Positions 34,469 to 44,071 of a stretch of DNA of 64,000 nt are shown in pieces (positions within the stretch are counted from its first letter, which is position 1; every line of letters starts with the position of its first letter). Location of the stretch: assembly GCA_016721565.1 (NCBI GenBank), contig JADKHW010000001.1, forward strand, positions 62,001 through 126,000, read 5' to 3'. The DNA comes from a bacterium. GTDB taxonomy: Bacteria; Electryoneota; RPQS01. The position numbers and the translations under genes are program-made. The notes under the pieces were generated by a model. That model worked only from the letters and a program-made list of their open reading frames with translations. It searched no databases and was not told the origin of the DNA.

Positions 34469-36097
34469 TTGAAGCGATCCAGAAACTACTACGCGATGGC
34501 GGTCCTGGGTGTCATCATTGCCGGTGCAGGATTACTATGGGGGCCTGTGCTTCTCGCAGAGAATCCCGGCGATGTCAACATGCAACTCAACAAGTTGAAC
34601 TACATTTTGCGCGCAGTGCGGGACAACTACGTTGAAGATCCTGACGCGGCAAAACTGCTTGAAGGTGCAATCGAAGGAATGCTGAAAGAGTTGGATCCGC
34701 ACTCGGTGTATATTCCAGCCGACCAACAAGCGAAGATAGCTGAGCAGTTCCGTGGAGACTTTGAAGGCATTGGAATTCAATTCACGATTCAGAACGACTG
34801 GCTGACGGTTATCTCGCCGATTCCGGGTACTCCCGCTGATCGTTTAGGGATGCGCGCAGGGGATCGCATCACGCACATTGATGGACTTTCGGCGTATGGA
34901 ATTTCCAATGAAGAAGTGTTTGGAAAACTTCGTGGCGAGAAAGGGACGACCGTGCGCGTGACTATTGAGCGCCCTTCCGTTGAAGTACCACTGGAATTTG
35001 AGATTGTACGCGATAAGATACCCATTTTCTCAGTTGGCGCATCGTTCATGCTCCCAGATAACGAAACCGGTTACATCCGTATCAACCAGTTCACAGCAAC
35101 GACAACTGACGAAGTTGTTACGGCATTGGATAGTTTGAGGGATAACGGAATGAAGCGATTGATGCTTGACCTGCGCGGCAATCCCGGAGGTTATCTTGAT
35201 CAGGCATGGCGCGTGGCTGACTTATTTATGCCGCGCAAAGACATGCTTCTTGTCTATACGAAGGGCCGGACGCCCAAGTCAAACTCAGAGTTTCGTTCAA
35301 CGGGCATCGGCGCAAAGTATGACATGCCGTTGATTGTCTTAATTAATCACGGAAGTGCTTCTGCGTCCGAAATCGTGTCCGGTGCGATTCAAGATCACGA
35401 CCGTGGATTGGTTGTTGGTCAAGTTAGTTTTGGCAAAGGATTGGTTCAGACACCGTACCCAATGCCTGACGGTTCAGTCGTGCGTATTACTACGGCACGT
35501 TACTATACCCCCACGGGCCGATTGATTCAGCGGCCCTACGATAAGGGTTTTGCCGAGTACGTGATGGGTGGTCGCGATGACGAGGACCCAAATGCTCCGG
35601 AAGCGGCGGCACAAGACACTACGGCGCGTGAAAAATTCACGACCGATGGCGGCCGCACTGTTTATGGCGGTGGCGGTATTACGCCAGATAGCACTGTTGT
35701 CCCAAGCAAGACCAATACGTTGACAGCACAGCTTTTTAGCAAACGGATGTATTTTGAATGGGCTTCACAATACGCCGTTAAGCATCCGAATATCAGCAAA
35801 GAGCATCAGGATTTTACCAAGTCCTTCCAAATTACGGACGAGATGTTGGCCGAGTTTAAGCAGTTCTGTGTTGAGCGTAAAATCGAAGTGGACGACGCCC
35901 GCTGGGATCAGGATATCGCTTTTACTAAGACACAGCTCAAAGGCGAAATCGCCGGTTTGGTCTTTAATAACCGCGACATCTACAACCTGATTCGAATCGA
36001 AGATGACGAGCAAGTCCAAGCAGCGATGGGTATGTTTGACCAGGCAAAATCGCTGGCCTCGTCCTCTGCTAAACCTCGTCCGGCTGACCGCCACTAA
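34469..36097 (+). CDS. Carboxy-terminal processing protease (S41, CtpA/Prc type)
   Basis: The TTG at 34469 is preferred because AGGAGA lies six bases upstream and overlaps the end of the GlmU-like gene. The 542-residue product has an N-terminal membrane anchor or signal (YYAMAVLGVIIAGAGLLW). Its PDZ domain spans about 85-170 (GDFEGIGIQF, GTPADRLGMRAGDRITHIDG). The S41 core has LMLDLRGNPGGYLDQAW, the catalytic serine in GSASASEIVSG and the lysine in SFGKGLVQT. A C-terminal region of about 150 residues is of unknown function. It cleaves periplasmic proteins from their C-terminus. Confidence 0.92.
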   Translation: MKRSRNYYAMAVLGVIIAGAGLLWGPVLLAENPGDVNMQLNKLNYILRAVRDNYVEDPDAAKLLEGAIEGMLKELDPHSVYIPADQQAKIAEQFRGDFEGIGIQFTIQNDWLTVISPIPGTPADRLGMRAGDRITHIDGLSAYGISNEEVFGKLRGEKGTTVRVTIERPSVEVPLEFEIVRDKIPIFSVGASFMLPDNETGYIRINQFTATTTDEVVTALDSLRDNGMKRLMLDLRGNPGGYLDQAWRVADLFMPRKDMLLVYTKGRTPKSNSEFRSTGIGAKYDMPLIVLINHGSASASEIVSGAIQDHDRGLVVGQVSFGKGLVQTPYPMPDGSVVRITTARYYTPTGRLIQRPYDKGFAEYVMGGRDDEDPNAPEAAAQDTTAREKFTTDGGRTVYGGGGITPDSTVVPSKTNTLTAQLFSKRMYFEWASQYAVKHPNISKEHQDFTKSFQITDEMLAEFKQFCVERKIEVDDARWDQDIAFTKTQLKGEIAGLVFNNRDIYNLIRIEDDEQVQAAMGMFDQAKSLASSSAKPRPADRH

Positions 36098-36280
36098 ATA
36101 GCAGGAAAACAGCACCATCTGAAAGGATCGACGGAGAAAAGGCTGGACATCGAGTCTAAGGAAAAACTCACCTTAACAGTACCCTAACTTGCTCTTTTTG
36201 CTTCGGTTGGGTATATTGAGGTCTTAATTCTTCAGGCTTCCTTTCGCCTCCCGTCCTCCTGGGACATTTGTTCAATAAGC

Positions 36281-38185
36281 ATGCGTTTTCGACACTTACA
36301 TTATATTGCCATTGCTTTGAGTTTCGGTTTTGTCGTCCAACTGTCGTTGGCGGCGAATCCACCGCTCGACAAAGCGCGCCAACTGGCTAAAACAGGTGAC
36401 TGGGAAGAGGTTCAAGCGCTCGCGCTTGAAAGCACGAATCTTGAACCCAAGAGCGACGAAGGGTGGCGTCTCCGTGGACGTGCAGAACTGTTTTTTGGTG
36501 ATACGACTGCCGCGATTGGTTTCTACGAGCAGGCGCTCACTCTTAATAACAAGCAGGCAGATGCCGTCGTTGATTTGACGACGGTGTACGTCGCAATGAA
36601 CCGCCTTGCCGATGCTGATCGAATTGTTGCCGCTGCAGAAAAGAAGGATCCGAAGGGCAAGATTGACGAAATCAAGGTCTCGCGTGCGCTGATTCTGGGT
36701 AAGCAAGGCAAGATTGGTGAAGCAACACCGATTCTTGCAAGTGCAACCGCGAAACACCCTGAGAACCCGCTTTATCCGCTCATGCTTGCGCGTATTTATG
36801 GCAACGCAAATGTAACTGCGCTTGCAAAAGACAATTACGCGAAGGCTTGGAGCCTTGATGAAGGCAATCCGGACATTGCGTTTGAATACGGCCAAACACT
36901 GCTAACGCTGAAAGAGTACGACGAGGCCGATAAGCTCTTTAAGATTGTTCAAGAACGCGACCCCGACAACAAGCAGGTTGATTATCTGCGCGGTCGTCTG
37001 CGTTTTGCCGCCAAGCGATATGCTGAAGCATCTGGTGAATTTCAAAAAGCTGTCGACAAAGAGCCTGAGAATTTCTTGGCCAACTATTGGCTTGGTCGCA
37101 GCTTTATAGATTTATCGAAGGCTGAAAAGAAAAATTTCTACGCGGCGGCTTTGGCTCCGCTTCGCAAAGCCTTGTCTCTGCGTCCGGACCGTGGCGATAT
37201 CAGTCTCTCGCTTGCAGAAGCAGAGTATTTTGTGGGTCGCTCGACGTTATTTACCTCCCAGCAGGATTCAATGTCAGAAGAATCGCGTTTGCGTCTGGCT
37301 GATGAGTTTAAGAAGCAAGCTGAGAACTATGAAGCAATGGCGCGCGACATAAAGCCGCCGATTCCAGCGAAGCCGCCTGTCGATCTGGGGAACGGTATTC
37401 CGCCGATTCCAGAACCTCCAATACTGACGGAAGCCGAGCGCACCGCTCAAATGCTCGCACTTGCTGCGCGCTATCGATCCGCTGAAATCGCATTACGCGA
37501 CCCAGCTGCCAAATTGGATGGGAAGCACTCGCTGAGGAATGAGCTACTTGAATTGTCCGCCGCGACAATGTTGCAAGCCGTGAACAGCGCACCTGAACTT
37601 GCCAAACAGCAGGATGTTTACGCAAGCATTGCCAGAGCGTTTGACAAACTTGAGAAATTTGATTCAGCACTAACTTACACCGATAAGCAGCTTGAAGTCA
37701 CACCCGGTTCGTCAAGCGATATCACCCGCAAAGTGAGTTTGTTGCAACGAATCAACGATCAAGCTAGGCTTGCGGACTATTTGAATGTGTTGGCGGGCGA
37801 TTCCACGATGCTGAACAAGTATGGATTGATCTTGGTGAATAGTTACATTGAAACCAAGCAATACGACAAGGCCCGCGAAACTGTAAATATGTTGATCGCA
37901 CGCGACCCGGGGAATTGCGACGCGCATCAGCTCAACGCATACATTGACCTTAAACGCGAACGCTACGGCGCTGCGATTTCCGTTTTGTTGGAAGGTGTTA
38001 AAGCCTGCCCGAATAATGCGGACATGTGGGTATATTTAGGTGACAGTTACTACTTCTCGAATGAAAAGGACAAGGCCACAGTCCAACGAGCGAAGGATGC
38101 CTACTGCCGCGCCGGCAGTTTAGGGAATCCGGTTGGCCGCGAGAAGTGTGAACAAATAGGCGAGATTTTAAAGACAATGAGATAA
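36281..38185 (+). CDS. Exported TPR-repeat protein
   Basis: The 634-residue protein begins with a signal peptide (about 1-25, ending SLAA) and then carries around ten tetratricopeptide repeats with the W-LG-Y-A-F-A-P pattern, for example GWRLRGRAELFFGDTTAAIGF near 49, ANYWLGRSFIDLSKAEKKNF near 260 and YVYLGDSYYF-like near 590. A proline-rich linker lies at about 358-385 (PPIPAKPPVDLGNGIPPIPE). It is 45 bases before exbB and is probably the periplasmic partner of the TonB-ExbBD module. The exact role is unknown. Confidence 0.8.
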   Translation: MRFRHLHYIAIALSFGFVVQLSLAANPPLDKARQLAKTGDWEEVQALALESTNLEPKSDEGWRLRGRAELFFGDTTAAIGFYEQALTLNNKQADAVVDLTTVYVAMNRLADADRIVAAAEKKDPKGKIDEIKVSRALILGKQGKIGEATPILASATAKHPENPLYPLMLARIYGNANVTALAKDNYAKAWSLDEGNPDIAFEYGQTLLTLKEYDEADKLFKIVQERDPDNKQVDYLRGRLRFAAKRYAEASGEFQKAVDKEPENFLANYWLGRSFIDLSKAEKKNFYAAALAPLRKALSLRPDRGDISLSLAEAEYFVGRSTLFTSQQDSMSEESRLRLADEFKKQAENYEAMARDIKPPIPAKPPVDLGNGIPPIPEPPILTEAERTAQMLALAARYRSAEIALRDPAAKLDGKHSLRNELLELSAATMLQAVNSAPELAKQQDVYASIARAFDKLEKFDSALTYTDKQLEVTPGSSSDITRKVSLLQRINDQARLADYLNVLAGDSTMLNKYGLILVNSYIETKQYDKARETVNMLIARDPGNCDAHQLNAYIDLKRERYGAAISVLLEGVKACPNNADMWVYLGDSYYFSNEKDKATVQRAKDAYCRAGSLGNPVGREKCEQIGEILKTMR

Positions 38186-38230
38186 ACTCTCCAATCCCGG
38201 GTTCAATTGATTGGAAAAAGGAACTAAAGT

Positions 38231-38989
38231 ATGAAGCAAGGTACATTCACAACGATTACGCTGTTCGCGGCTCTCGTGTTGGCACTCATTTTCTATTATG
38301 GACTTCTACCTGCCATGGACAAGGGCGCAGAGAATACGCCGCTAATCCACCAGATTGCCTTGGCCGGACCGATTGTGCCGCTCTTGATCACGTTGACGCT
38401 GATGCTCTTGACGTTCGTGATCGAACGTGTCATCACGTTGGGCAAGGCGCGCGGCGCTCGCCCGTTACCGGTGTATTTTTCTGAGTTTACAAAAGCCGTG
38501 CGTGACGGCAAGTATGATCATGCCGTCAAGATTTCTGACGATCAGCGTGGTTCGGCTGCTGCCGTTTTGAAAGCCGGTGCTGAGCAGTGGGTACGTGTGG
38601 CCAACGACAAGTCGGTCAACATGGAAAAGAAGATTTCCGAAACGCAGCGCGCGATTAATGAAGCCCGCTTGTTGGAAGTTCCGTTCCTTGAAAGAAACTT
38701 GATTGCGTTGTCGACAATTGCTTCAGTGGCGACCATGGTCGGTCTGTTAGGAACGACGATCGGTATGATTCGTTCGTTTGCGGCTATGTCTACGCAAGGC
38801 GCGCCAAATGCCGCCGAGCTTGCACGCGGTATTTCTGAAGCGCTCGTGAACACGGCTCTTGGTCTGTTTGCCGCTATCGTCGGTATCGTTTGCTACAACT
38901 TCTTCGTGAACAAGGTTGACCAATTCAACTACGAAATCGACGAAGCTGCCTATTTGATGGTTGAGATTTTGAAAGATAAAGAGAACTAA
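38231..38989 (+). CDS. exbB: ExbB/TolQ-family proton channel protein
   Basis: The 252-residue protein has three to four membrane segments: about 8-24, about 42-65 (IVPLLITLTLMLLTFVIERVI), about 157-176 and about 200-222. The conserved core from 145 onward is typical of MotA/TolQ/ExbB (LLEVPFLERNLIALSTIASVATMVGLLGTTIGMI, ARGISEALVNTALGLFAAIVGIVCYNFF). With ExbD it forms the proton-driven motor that energises TonB. The long N-terminal extension with an extra helix is normal in Bacteroidota-type ExbB. Confidence 0.93.
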   Translation: MKQGTFTTITLFAALVLALIFYYGLLPAMDKGAENTPLIHQIALAGPIVPLLITLTLMLLTFVIERVITLGKARGARPLPVYFSEFTKAVRDGKYDHAVKISDDQRGSAAAVLKAGAEQWVRVANDKSVNMEKKISETQRAINEARLLEVPFLERNLIALSTIASVATMVGLLGTTIGMIRSFAAMSTQGAPNAAELARGISEALVNTALGLFAAIVGIVCYNFFVNKVDQFNYEIDEAAYLMVEILKDKEN

Positions 38990-39027
38990 GCGGGTTCCCG
39001 GGTAAGCTAACCAACTAAGGACAGACT

Positions 39028-39497
39028 ATGGCTGCTCCCAAAAAACGCCGCATCCCCGTCTCAATTGACATGACACCGATGGTGGATATTGCGTTCCTGC
39101 TCTTAATCTTCTTCATGTCAACAACGGTTTTTAAGAAACCAGAAGAAGTTGCGGTGCTGACGCCGTCATCGCATTCGATCCGGCCGTTGCCGGAAACCGG
39201 TATTGTCGTCATTACAGTACCTAAAGATAATCGCGTGTTTATGACGCTTGACAATGCCGCGTTGGACGTAGAGAACGGACTTGCGGAAATCAAAGGTCTT
39301 TCAACTCGCGGTATTGAGTTTCAACCCGATTCCATTGCCAGACCGATTGAGCGCCTGATGATGAAGCGGTTGGTAGAGAAAGTGGTGCTGAAAGCTGATA
39401 AGGACGCTTCGTACGGCACGATTGAAAAATCCTGAACACGCTACAGAAGAACGATCTTCTGTTCGTGAACATGGTCACCGAAGTCGAACAAAGCTAA
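39028..39497 (+). CDS. exbD: ExbD-family protein 1, frameshifted
   Basis: The single membrane segment carries the proton-binding Asp in IDMTPMVDIAFLLLIFFMSTT (about 13-33). The frame ends at 39435 because one A is missing from AAAAA at about 39425-39429. Restoring it gives ...GTIEKILNTLQKNDLLFVNMVTEVEQ and the stop at 39497, a normal ExbD end, for about 156 residues. The repaired gene ends 12 bases before the second exbD. A second, full copy follows, so loss of this one might be tolerated, but a homopolymer error is likelier. Confidence 0.85.
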
Positions 39498-39509
39498 GGA
39501 CGAACCACA

Positions 39510-40079
39510 ATGGGTGCTGTAGATTTAGGTGGCGCAAAAAAATCCGGTGGCGGTCAAGCATGGAAACGCCCACGCGTTTCGATTCGCATTGACATGACCC
39601 CGATGGTAGATATTGCATTTCTCCTTCTGATTTTCTTCATGGTGACGACTGTGTTCCGTTTGCCTACTGCGATGGAAATGGTGTTGCCGCCGAACGATGG
39701 CCCGGTGTCGAAGTCAGAAGTTTTCAAAGAGAAGATGTTGACGTTCTACGTTTTGAATAATGACTCGTTGGCAATTCAAATCGGCGATACGCTTCCACGT
39801 CCGTTGCTTTGGGCTGACCTTCGGGATAGTTTGAAGTCGCGTTATGACCGTTATGCCGATAGTGTGGTAGTTGTAGCTCGCGTTCACCCCAAGGCGAGGT
39901 TCATGTCACTTGTTGACATGGTTGATGAGTTTAACCTTGTAGGCACGACACGATTCTCGATTGATAAGTACACAACGTGGGAAGACTCTGTATTGCGAGC
40001 CGCGGGCTTCCAAACTCCGGGACCGGCAGGATTGCCCAATCCGGAAGAGCCTGTGTACGAACAACCTGCGGGTCTCTAA
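39510..40079 (+). CDS. ExbD-family protein 2
   Basis: A 189-residue ExbD homologue with a glycine/lysine-rich cytoplasmic start, then IDMTPMVDIAFLLLIFFMVTT (about 28-48) with the functional Asp. A periplasmic domain with TFYVLNNDSLAIQIGD and VVVARVHPKARFMSLVDMVDEF follows. A C-terminal Pro-rich tail (PGPAGLPNPEEPVYEQPAG) is an extension over standard ExbD. ExbB-ExbD-ExbD order is common in Bacteroidota-like genomes, where the two ExbD may form a heterodimer in the ExbB pore. Confidence 0.9.
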   Translation: MGAVDLGGAKKSGGGQAWKRPRVSIRIDMTPMVDIAFLLLIFFMVTTVFRLPTAMEMVLPPNDGPVSKSEVFKEKMLTFYVLNNDSLAIQIGDTLPRPLLWADLRDSLKSRYDRYADSVVVVARVHPKARFMSLVDMVDEFNLVGTTRFSIDKYTTWEDSVLRAAGFQTPGPAGLPNPEEPVYEQPAGL

Positions 40080-40112
40080 CCAACCGCTGGACAAAGGAAA
40101 GGAAGGCGGAGG

Positions 40113-40853
40113 ATGACAAATTTCTTAGAAGAACTCGAAAAAGGGAAATACGGCTCAATTGAATTGAAGAAGACTCTCGGCAAAAACCTATTGCGCGGCT
40201 TGATGTTTCGCGTGATGGTGCATACTGCCGTAGTCGCTGCGCCGTTTGTTGCCTCTTTATTTGAAGACGAGATCCCGCCACCCGACAGGGTAATGGTGAT
40301 TGATCCGTCGATTCTCGAAAAGTTGAAGCGATTGAATCCGAATCAAGCGCCGCCCAAGATTGCACGGCCCAAACTGGCGATGCCTAAAGTCGTGATTCCG
40401 ATTGCTGTGAGCGAAGAGAAAGTTGAAGAGCAGCCGGAATTGATGAAGCAGGAAGAGTTGGTTGCGGCTATCGTTGAAGAATATGGCACTGATACTCTTG
40501 CGATTGATGCGGGTGTTGAGCTAGTTTTAGGCGACGAAAATGCGATTCCTGGCTATGAGGAATTTATTCCCTTTGAAGTCGCACCACAGCCTTTACCTGA
40601 CTTTAGTCCGCAGCCAGCATTCCCTGAAATGGCACAGCGTGCTGGTGTGTCCGGTAAAGTGACGGCACAGGTGTACGTTGACAAGAAGGGCGAAGTAAAG
40701 AAGTGGCGTATTGTTCAGGCCAAGCCTGAGAAGTTGGGATTCGAAGAGGAAGTGGAGAAGATTCTGCCCAAGTGGAAATTCACACCTGCCATTCAGCAGG
40801 GGAATCCGGTTGGTGTTTGGATCGCTATCCCGTTCAACTTCAAGGTTCAGTAG
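40113..40853 (+). CDS. tonB: TonB-family energy transducer 1
   Basis: The 246-residue protein has a short cytoplasmic part, one membrane segment (about 33-48, MVHTAVVAAPFVASLF), a proline/charge-rich periplasmic spacer (about 55-150: PPPDRV, PPKIARPKLAMPKV) and the C-terminal TonB domain. The TonB domain reads FSPQPAFPEMAQRAGVSGKVTAQVYVDKKGEVK, then FEEEVEKILPKWKFTPAIQQGNPVGVWI. It transmits motor energy to outer-membrane receptors. It directly follows the second exbD. Confidence 0.9.
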   Translation: MTNFLEELEKGKYGSIELKKTLGKNLLRGLMFRVMVHTAVVAAPFVASLFEDEIPPPDRVMVIDPSILEKLKRLNPNQAPPKIARPKLAMPKVVIPIAVSEEKVEEQPELMKQEELVAAIVEEYGTDTLAIDAGVELVLGDENAIPGYEEFIPFEVAPQPLPDFSPQPAFPEMAQRAGVSGKVTAQVYVDKKGEVKKWRIVQAKPEKLGFEEEVEKILPKWKFTPAIQQGNPVGVWIAIPFNFKVQ

Positions 40854-40984
40854 GTTCGCCGCGAAAGTATTGTGGACCGCGCGGCGTTTCGTCGTGCGGT
40901 CTTGCGCTCTGTTAGAATCATTTTTCTTCGAATGGGTCCCGGAGTTTCAAAAATCCATGTCGCAACTGCGGCCAAGGAGGTATT

Positions 40985-41739
40985 ATGGAAACCGGATCGA
41001 AGATTGACAGGCTGGTGATCGGTGCGCGTGGTCTGAAAGATCACCTCGGATGGTATCTGCTGCAAGGATTGGTGGCAAGTGTTTTCCTGCATAGTGCGGT
41101 CATGACGCTCGTTGGGATGTGGCCAAGCGGGGACAAGTCAAGGGGTCGTGAAATTGTTATCATTGTCGACAATCCACCAAAACGCCAACCGGATTCACCA
41201 GTTAACCCGGTTCCTGCGAGACTGAAACCTAAGCCTCCTCTGAAGCCTGACATCAAAGGCTTGATTCCAGTCGATGATGAGCCAATGGTTATCGACCATT
41301 GGGAAAACGGAGCGAAGATTACCCACCGCTAACCGGAAATTTGCCGGAAGATGGTACAATTGACACCGGAGCAATAGATGGTGGCGGCTTCGGAAACATC
41401 GACACTTCTGTAGACTTTGCTGGAACTGTCCCTCCTTGGCAGAAGTTTGTTCCGCACGAGTTTGAGCCTGTAGCATTAACCGACATCAACCCACAGCCGG
41501 AGTATCCAGAAATGGCGCAAAGGGCAGGAGTTGGTGGAACGGTTAATGTTTGGCTCCACATCAGCGATAAAGGCGACGTCATCGGTTGGCAAATCGTTAA
41601 TGTGCGACCTGCTGGACTCGGATTTGAAGATGCCGTTGCGCGTGTTGTGCCGAAATGGAAATTCACTCCTGCGATTCAGCAGAATAATCCTGTCGCGGTC
41701 TGGGTGCACGTCCCCATAAAATTCCGGGTGTCAAACTAA
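40985..41739 (+). CDS. TonB-family energy transducer 2, frameshifted
   Basis: The gene starts at ATG 40985 after AAGGAGG. One membrane segment (about 19-36) is followed by a Pro-rich spacer (PPKRQPDSPVNPVPARLKPKPP). The frame ends at 41332, but adding one A to AAAA (41303-41306) gives ...DHWEKRSEDYPPLTGNLPEDG... and continues to 41739. The C-terminal TonB domain (INPQPEYPEMAQRAGVGGTV; VVPKWKFTPAIQQNNPVAVW) is nearly the same as in the preceding tonB, so the pair arose by duplication. The repaired product is about 252 residues. No TonB-dependent receptor gene is in the window. Confidence 0.85.
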
Positions 41740-41759
41740 CGCTTATTACAGCACAATAG

Positions 41760-41978
41760 ATGATTACTCGCTGGATATTACCGCTTGCGTTTGTCGTGCT
41801 TGGTGTTTTGATACTTACTGGTACGATTCTTAGGCAAATTCCGCGCGGAACGGGATTACGGGCGATTATGGGCATAACAGTTATTCTCTTAGGGATTCAC
41901 CGCTTCGTCGTCTCGCGTACACAACGTGGTGACCGCAGGCGATTCGGCGGAACACACAGACGGCCCTGGGAAAGTTGA
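41760..41978 (+). CDS. Small membrane protein, unknown
   Basis: A 72-residue protein with two hydrophobic segments (about 5-23 and 34-49) and a very basic C-terminal tail (RTQRGDRRRFGGTHRRP). It fits exactly between the second tonB and the PstS-like lipoprotein, whose ATG is 5 bases after its stop. I do not recognise a family. The compact fit and membrane pattern support it as a gene. Confidence 0.5.
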   Translation: MITRWILPLAFVVLGVLILTGTILRQIPRGTGLRAIMGITVILLGIHRFVVSRTQRGDRRRFGGTHRRPWES

Positions 41979-41982
41979 AACG

Positions 41983-42897
41983 ATGTATAAGCTTTTGTTT
42001 TTTGTGTTATGTACGTGCCTGCTGTGGAGCTGTAAAGAAAAAGAGCCTGAAGAAACGTATACGCGCGGCTCGGCGCATATCGGCACGAGCGATGCTGTGT
42101 ACGATATTGCCGCCTATGTTGCGCGCCAATACAGCGATCTTCACAAGTCTGCCTTCATCAGTGTGTGGCGGCACTCCACACAAGTGCTAATTGATTCACT
42201 TGCCAGTGGCCGCGCCGAAGAGATATTCATTGACCGCGCATTTAGTAAGGAAGAATCACTGGCGTTTGCGCAGCACAACCTGAAACTGTACACTTATCCG
42301 GTTGCGCACTATCCGACGTATTTGCTGATTCCCGAGAGTTTGGCTGTCGAGGATATTGACAGCTTGGGCCTACGGAGAATCCTTCAAGGTCAGGCCAAGT
42401 CGTGGAAAGAGTTCGGTGGTGCGGATGTGCCGATCACACCTTACGCGCCGTTGCCGGGTGATGGCGCATGGAATTCGCTGTTGACTTTCTATGGGGAGTT
42501 GGATTCCGTTGCAGCAGTAGTGTGCTCGACGAATGCACGCATGATGGAGCTTGCAAGCAACGATCCCGGAGCATTGCTGATCTACTCGAAGAAGACTGCC
42601 GAGGCTGTGGGCTACAAGAAGTTGCGCTGGGCACAAGGAGAACTTCGGGTTCCTGCCAATGCAAAAACAATTTTGGAATCGCCGCGCTGGCCGTTCATGA
42701 CCACATTCACATACGCCACGACGCACATGAAAAGCGACGTCGCGGCGGGATATTTGACGTTCATTGTCTCCAATGACGGTCAGAAGATGGTCATGAATGA
42801 GGGGTATCGCCCTGCATCAGTACCAGTACGTGTGATTCAGTTAAAAGCCAGTCCGGAAGACGAAAAGATAACTATTGTAAAAGATACCACATCGTAG
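41983..42897 (+). CDS. PstS-like periplasmic-binding lipoprotein
   Basis: From ATG 41983 the signal MYKLLFFVLCTCLLWSC ends in a lipobox, giving a lipoprotein of about 288 mature residues. The body has the phosphate-binding-protein pattern (RGSAHIGTSDAVYDI, IFIDRAFSKEE, LLIPESLAVEDIDSLGLRRILQGQAKSWKEFGG, GLLTFIVSNDGQKMV-like end). The usual PstS phosphate loops are poorly kept. No pstCAB genes are present; it follows exbB-exbD-exbD-tonB-tonB, as in Bacteroidota. It may serve the TonB module and not an ABC importer. Confidence 0.75.
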   Translation: MYKLLFFVLCTCLLWSCKEKEPEETYTRGSAHIGTSDAVYDIAAYVARQYSDLHKSAFISVWRHSTQVLIDSLASGRAEEIFIDRAFSKEESLAFAQHNLKLYTYPVAHYPTYLLIPESLAVEDIDSLGLRRILQGQAKSWKEFGGADVPITPYAPLPGDGAWNSLLTFYGELDSVAAVVCSTNARMMELASNDPGALLIYSKKTAEAVGYKKLRWAQGELRVPANAKTILESPRWPFMTTFTYATTHMKSDVAAGYLTFIVSNDGQKMVMNEGYRPASVPVRVIQLKASPEDEKITIVKDTTS

Positions 42898-42969
42898 GCA
42901 AGGCTTGTCGCAGAGACTTTCCTACGCATGAGGAACATATATTAACCAAGATTTACTTGCGGAGCAATT

Positions 42970-44055
42970 TTGAAGAACACGGCACTAACCGCTGAACACG
43001 AAACGCTTGGCGCGAAACTCGTGGATTTTGCGGGATATCGCATGCCCATACAGTATCATTCGATTCGCGCAGAGCATCTGCGCGTTCGCAATACGGTCGG
43101 AATATTTGACGTCTCGCATATGGGCGAGTTTTTTGTCACCGGAAAGGACCGCGAGGAGTTTCTCCATCGCGTTACAGTTAACGATGTTAAGGGCCTGAAT
43201 ATTGGACAGGCGCAATACTCCTGCATGTGCCGTCCGGATGGCGGCATCGTGGACGACTTGTTGATCTATAAGAGCGCAGATCACGTAATGGTCGTGGTTA
43301 ATGCCTCGAATATGGAGAAAGATTGGAATTGGCTGAATGCCAACGTCAGCGGCGATGTGAAACTTGAGAACCGTTCAGAACAAATGTCACTGATGGCAAT
43401 TCAAGGCCGCAACGCCGCAGCCGTGGTGCAAACTATGACCGAGACGGATTTGACGAAGATTGCGTATTATCATTTTGCGCTTGGCAAGATACTCGGTAAG
43501 CCTGCCGTAATTGCGCGCACAGGCTACACGGGCGAAGATGGTTTTGAGCTTTATGTGGCCAATGAAGATGCCGTCGCGATTTGGCGTGCGGCACTTGCGG
43601 CCGGTAAGCAATTTGACATTGAACCTATCGGATTGGGCGCGCGCGACTCGCTCCGTCTCGAAATGAAAATGTGTCTCTATGGCAATGACATTGATGACAC
43701 CACACACCCGCTTGAAGCCGGGTTGGCTTGGATTACAAAGCTTGACAAGGGTGATTTTATAGGGCGCGATTCGCTAATGAAGGCCAAAGAAAAGGGTATC
43801 GACCGCAAGCTGGTGGCAATTGAACTCGACGGTTCTGCATTTCCGCGCCACGGTTACGCAATCCAAGATGCGAGCGGCAAAGAAATTGGTCAAGTGACTT
43901 CGGGCACGGTGTCTCCGTGTTTGAATAAGGGCATTGCATTAGGTTACGTTCCGAATGAGCACTCAGCAATTGGATCTCAAGTATTCGTCGATTGTCACGG
44001 TAAACCGGCTCCTGCGAAAGTTGTCAAGCCGCCATTCTACAAGCGGCCCTACTAA
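42970..44055 (+). CDS. gcvT: Glycine cleavage system T protein (aminomethyltransferase)
   Basis: The 361-residue protein is full length. The TTG start follows GCGGAGC. Landmarks are LVDFAGYRMPIQYHSIRAEHL near 17, VGIFDVSHMGEFFVTG near 42, QYSCMCRPDGGIVDDLLIYK near 80 (with the functional Asp), GYTGEDGFELYV near 183 and LEAGLAWITKLDKGDFIGRD near 244. It transfers the methylene group from the H-protein aminomethyl arm to tetrahydrofolate. The partner genes gcvH and gcvP are not in the window. It consumes glycine, a product of the tdh-kbl route. Confidence 0.95.
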   Translation: MKNTALTAEHETLGAKLVDFAGYRMPIQYHSIRAEHLRVRNTVGIFDVSHMGEFFVTGKDREEFLHRVTVNDVKGLNIGQAQYSCMCRPDGGIVDDLLIYKSADHVMVVVNASNMEKDWNWLNANVSGDVKLENRSEQMSLMAIQGRNAAAVVQTMTETDLTKIAYYHFALGKILGKPAVIARTGYTGEDGFELYVANEDAVAIWRAALAAGKQFDIEPIGLGARDSLRLEMKMCLYGNDIDDTTHPLEAGLAWITKLDKGDFIGRDSLMKAKEKGIDRKLVAIELDGSAFPRHGYAIQDASGKEIGQVTSGTVSPCLNKGIALGYVPNEHSAIGSQVFVDCHGKPAPAKVVKPPFYKRPY

Positions 44056-44071
44056 ACTCGCGGAGAATACA

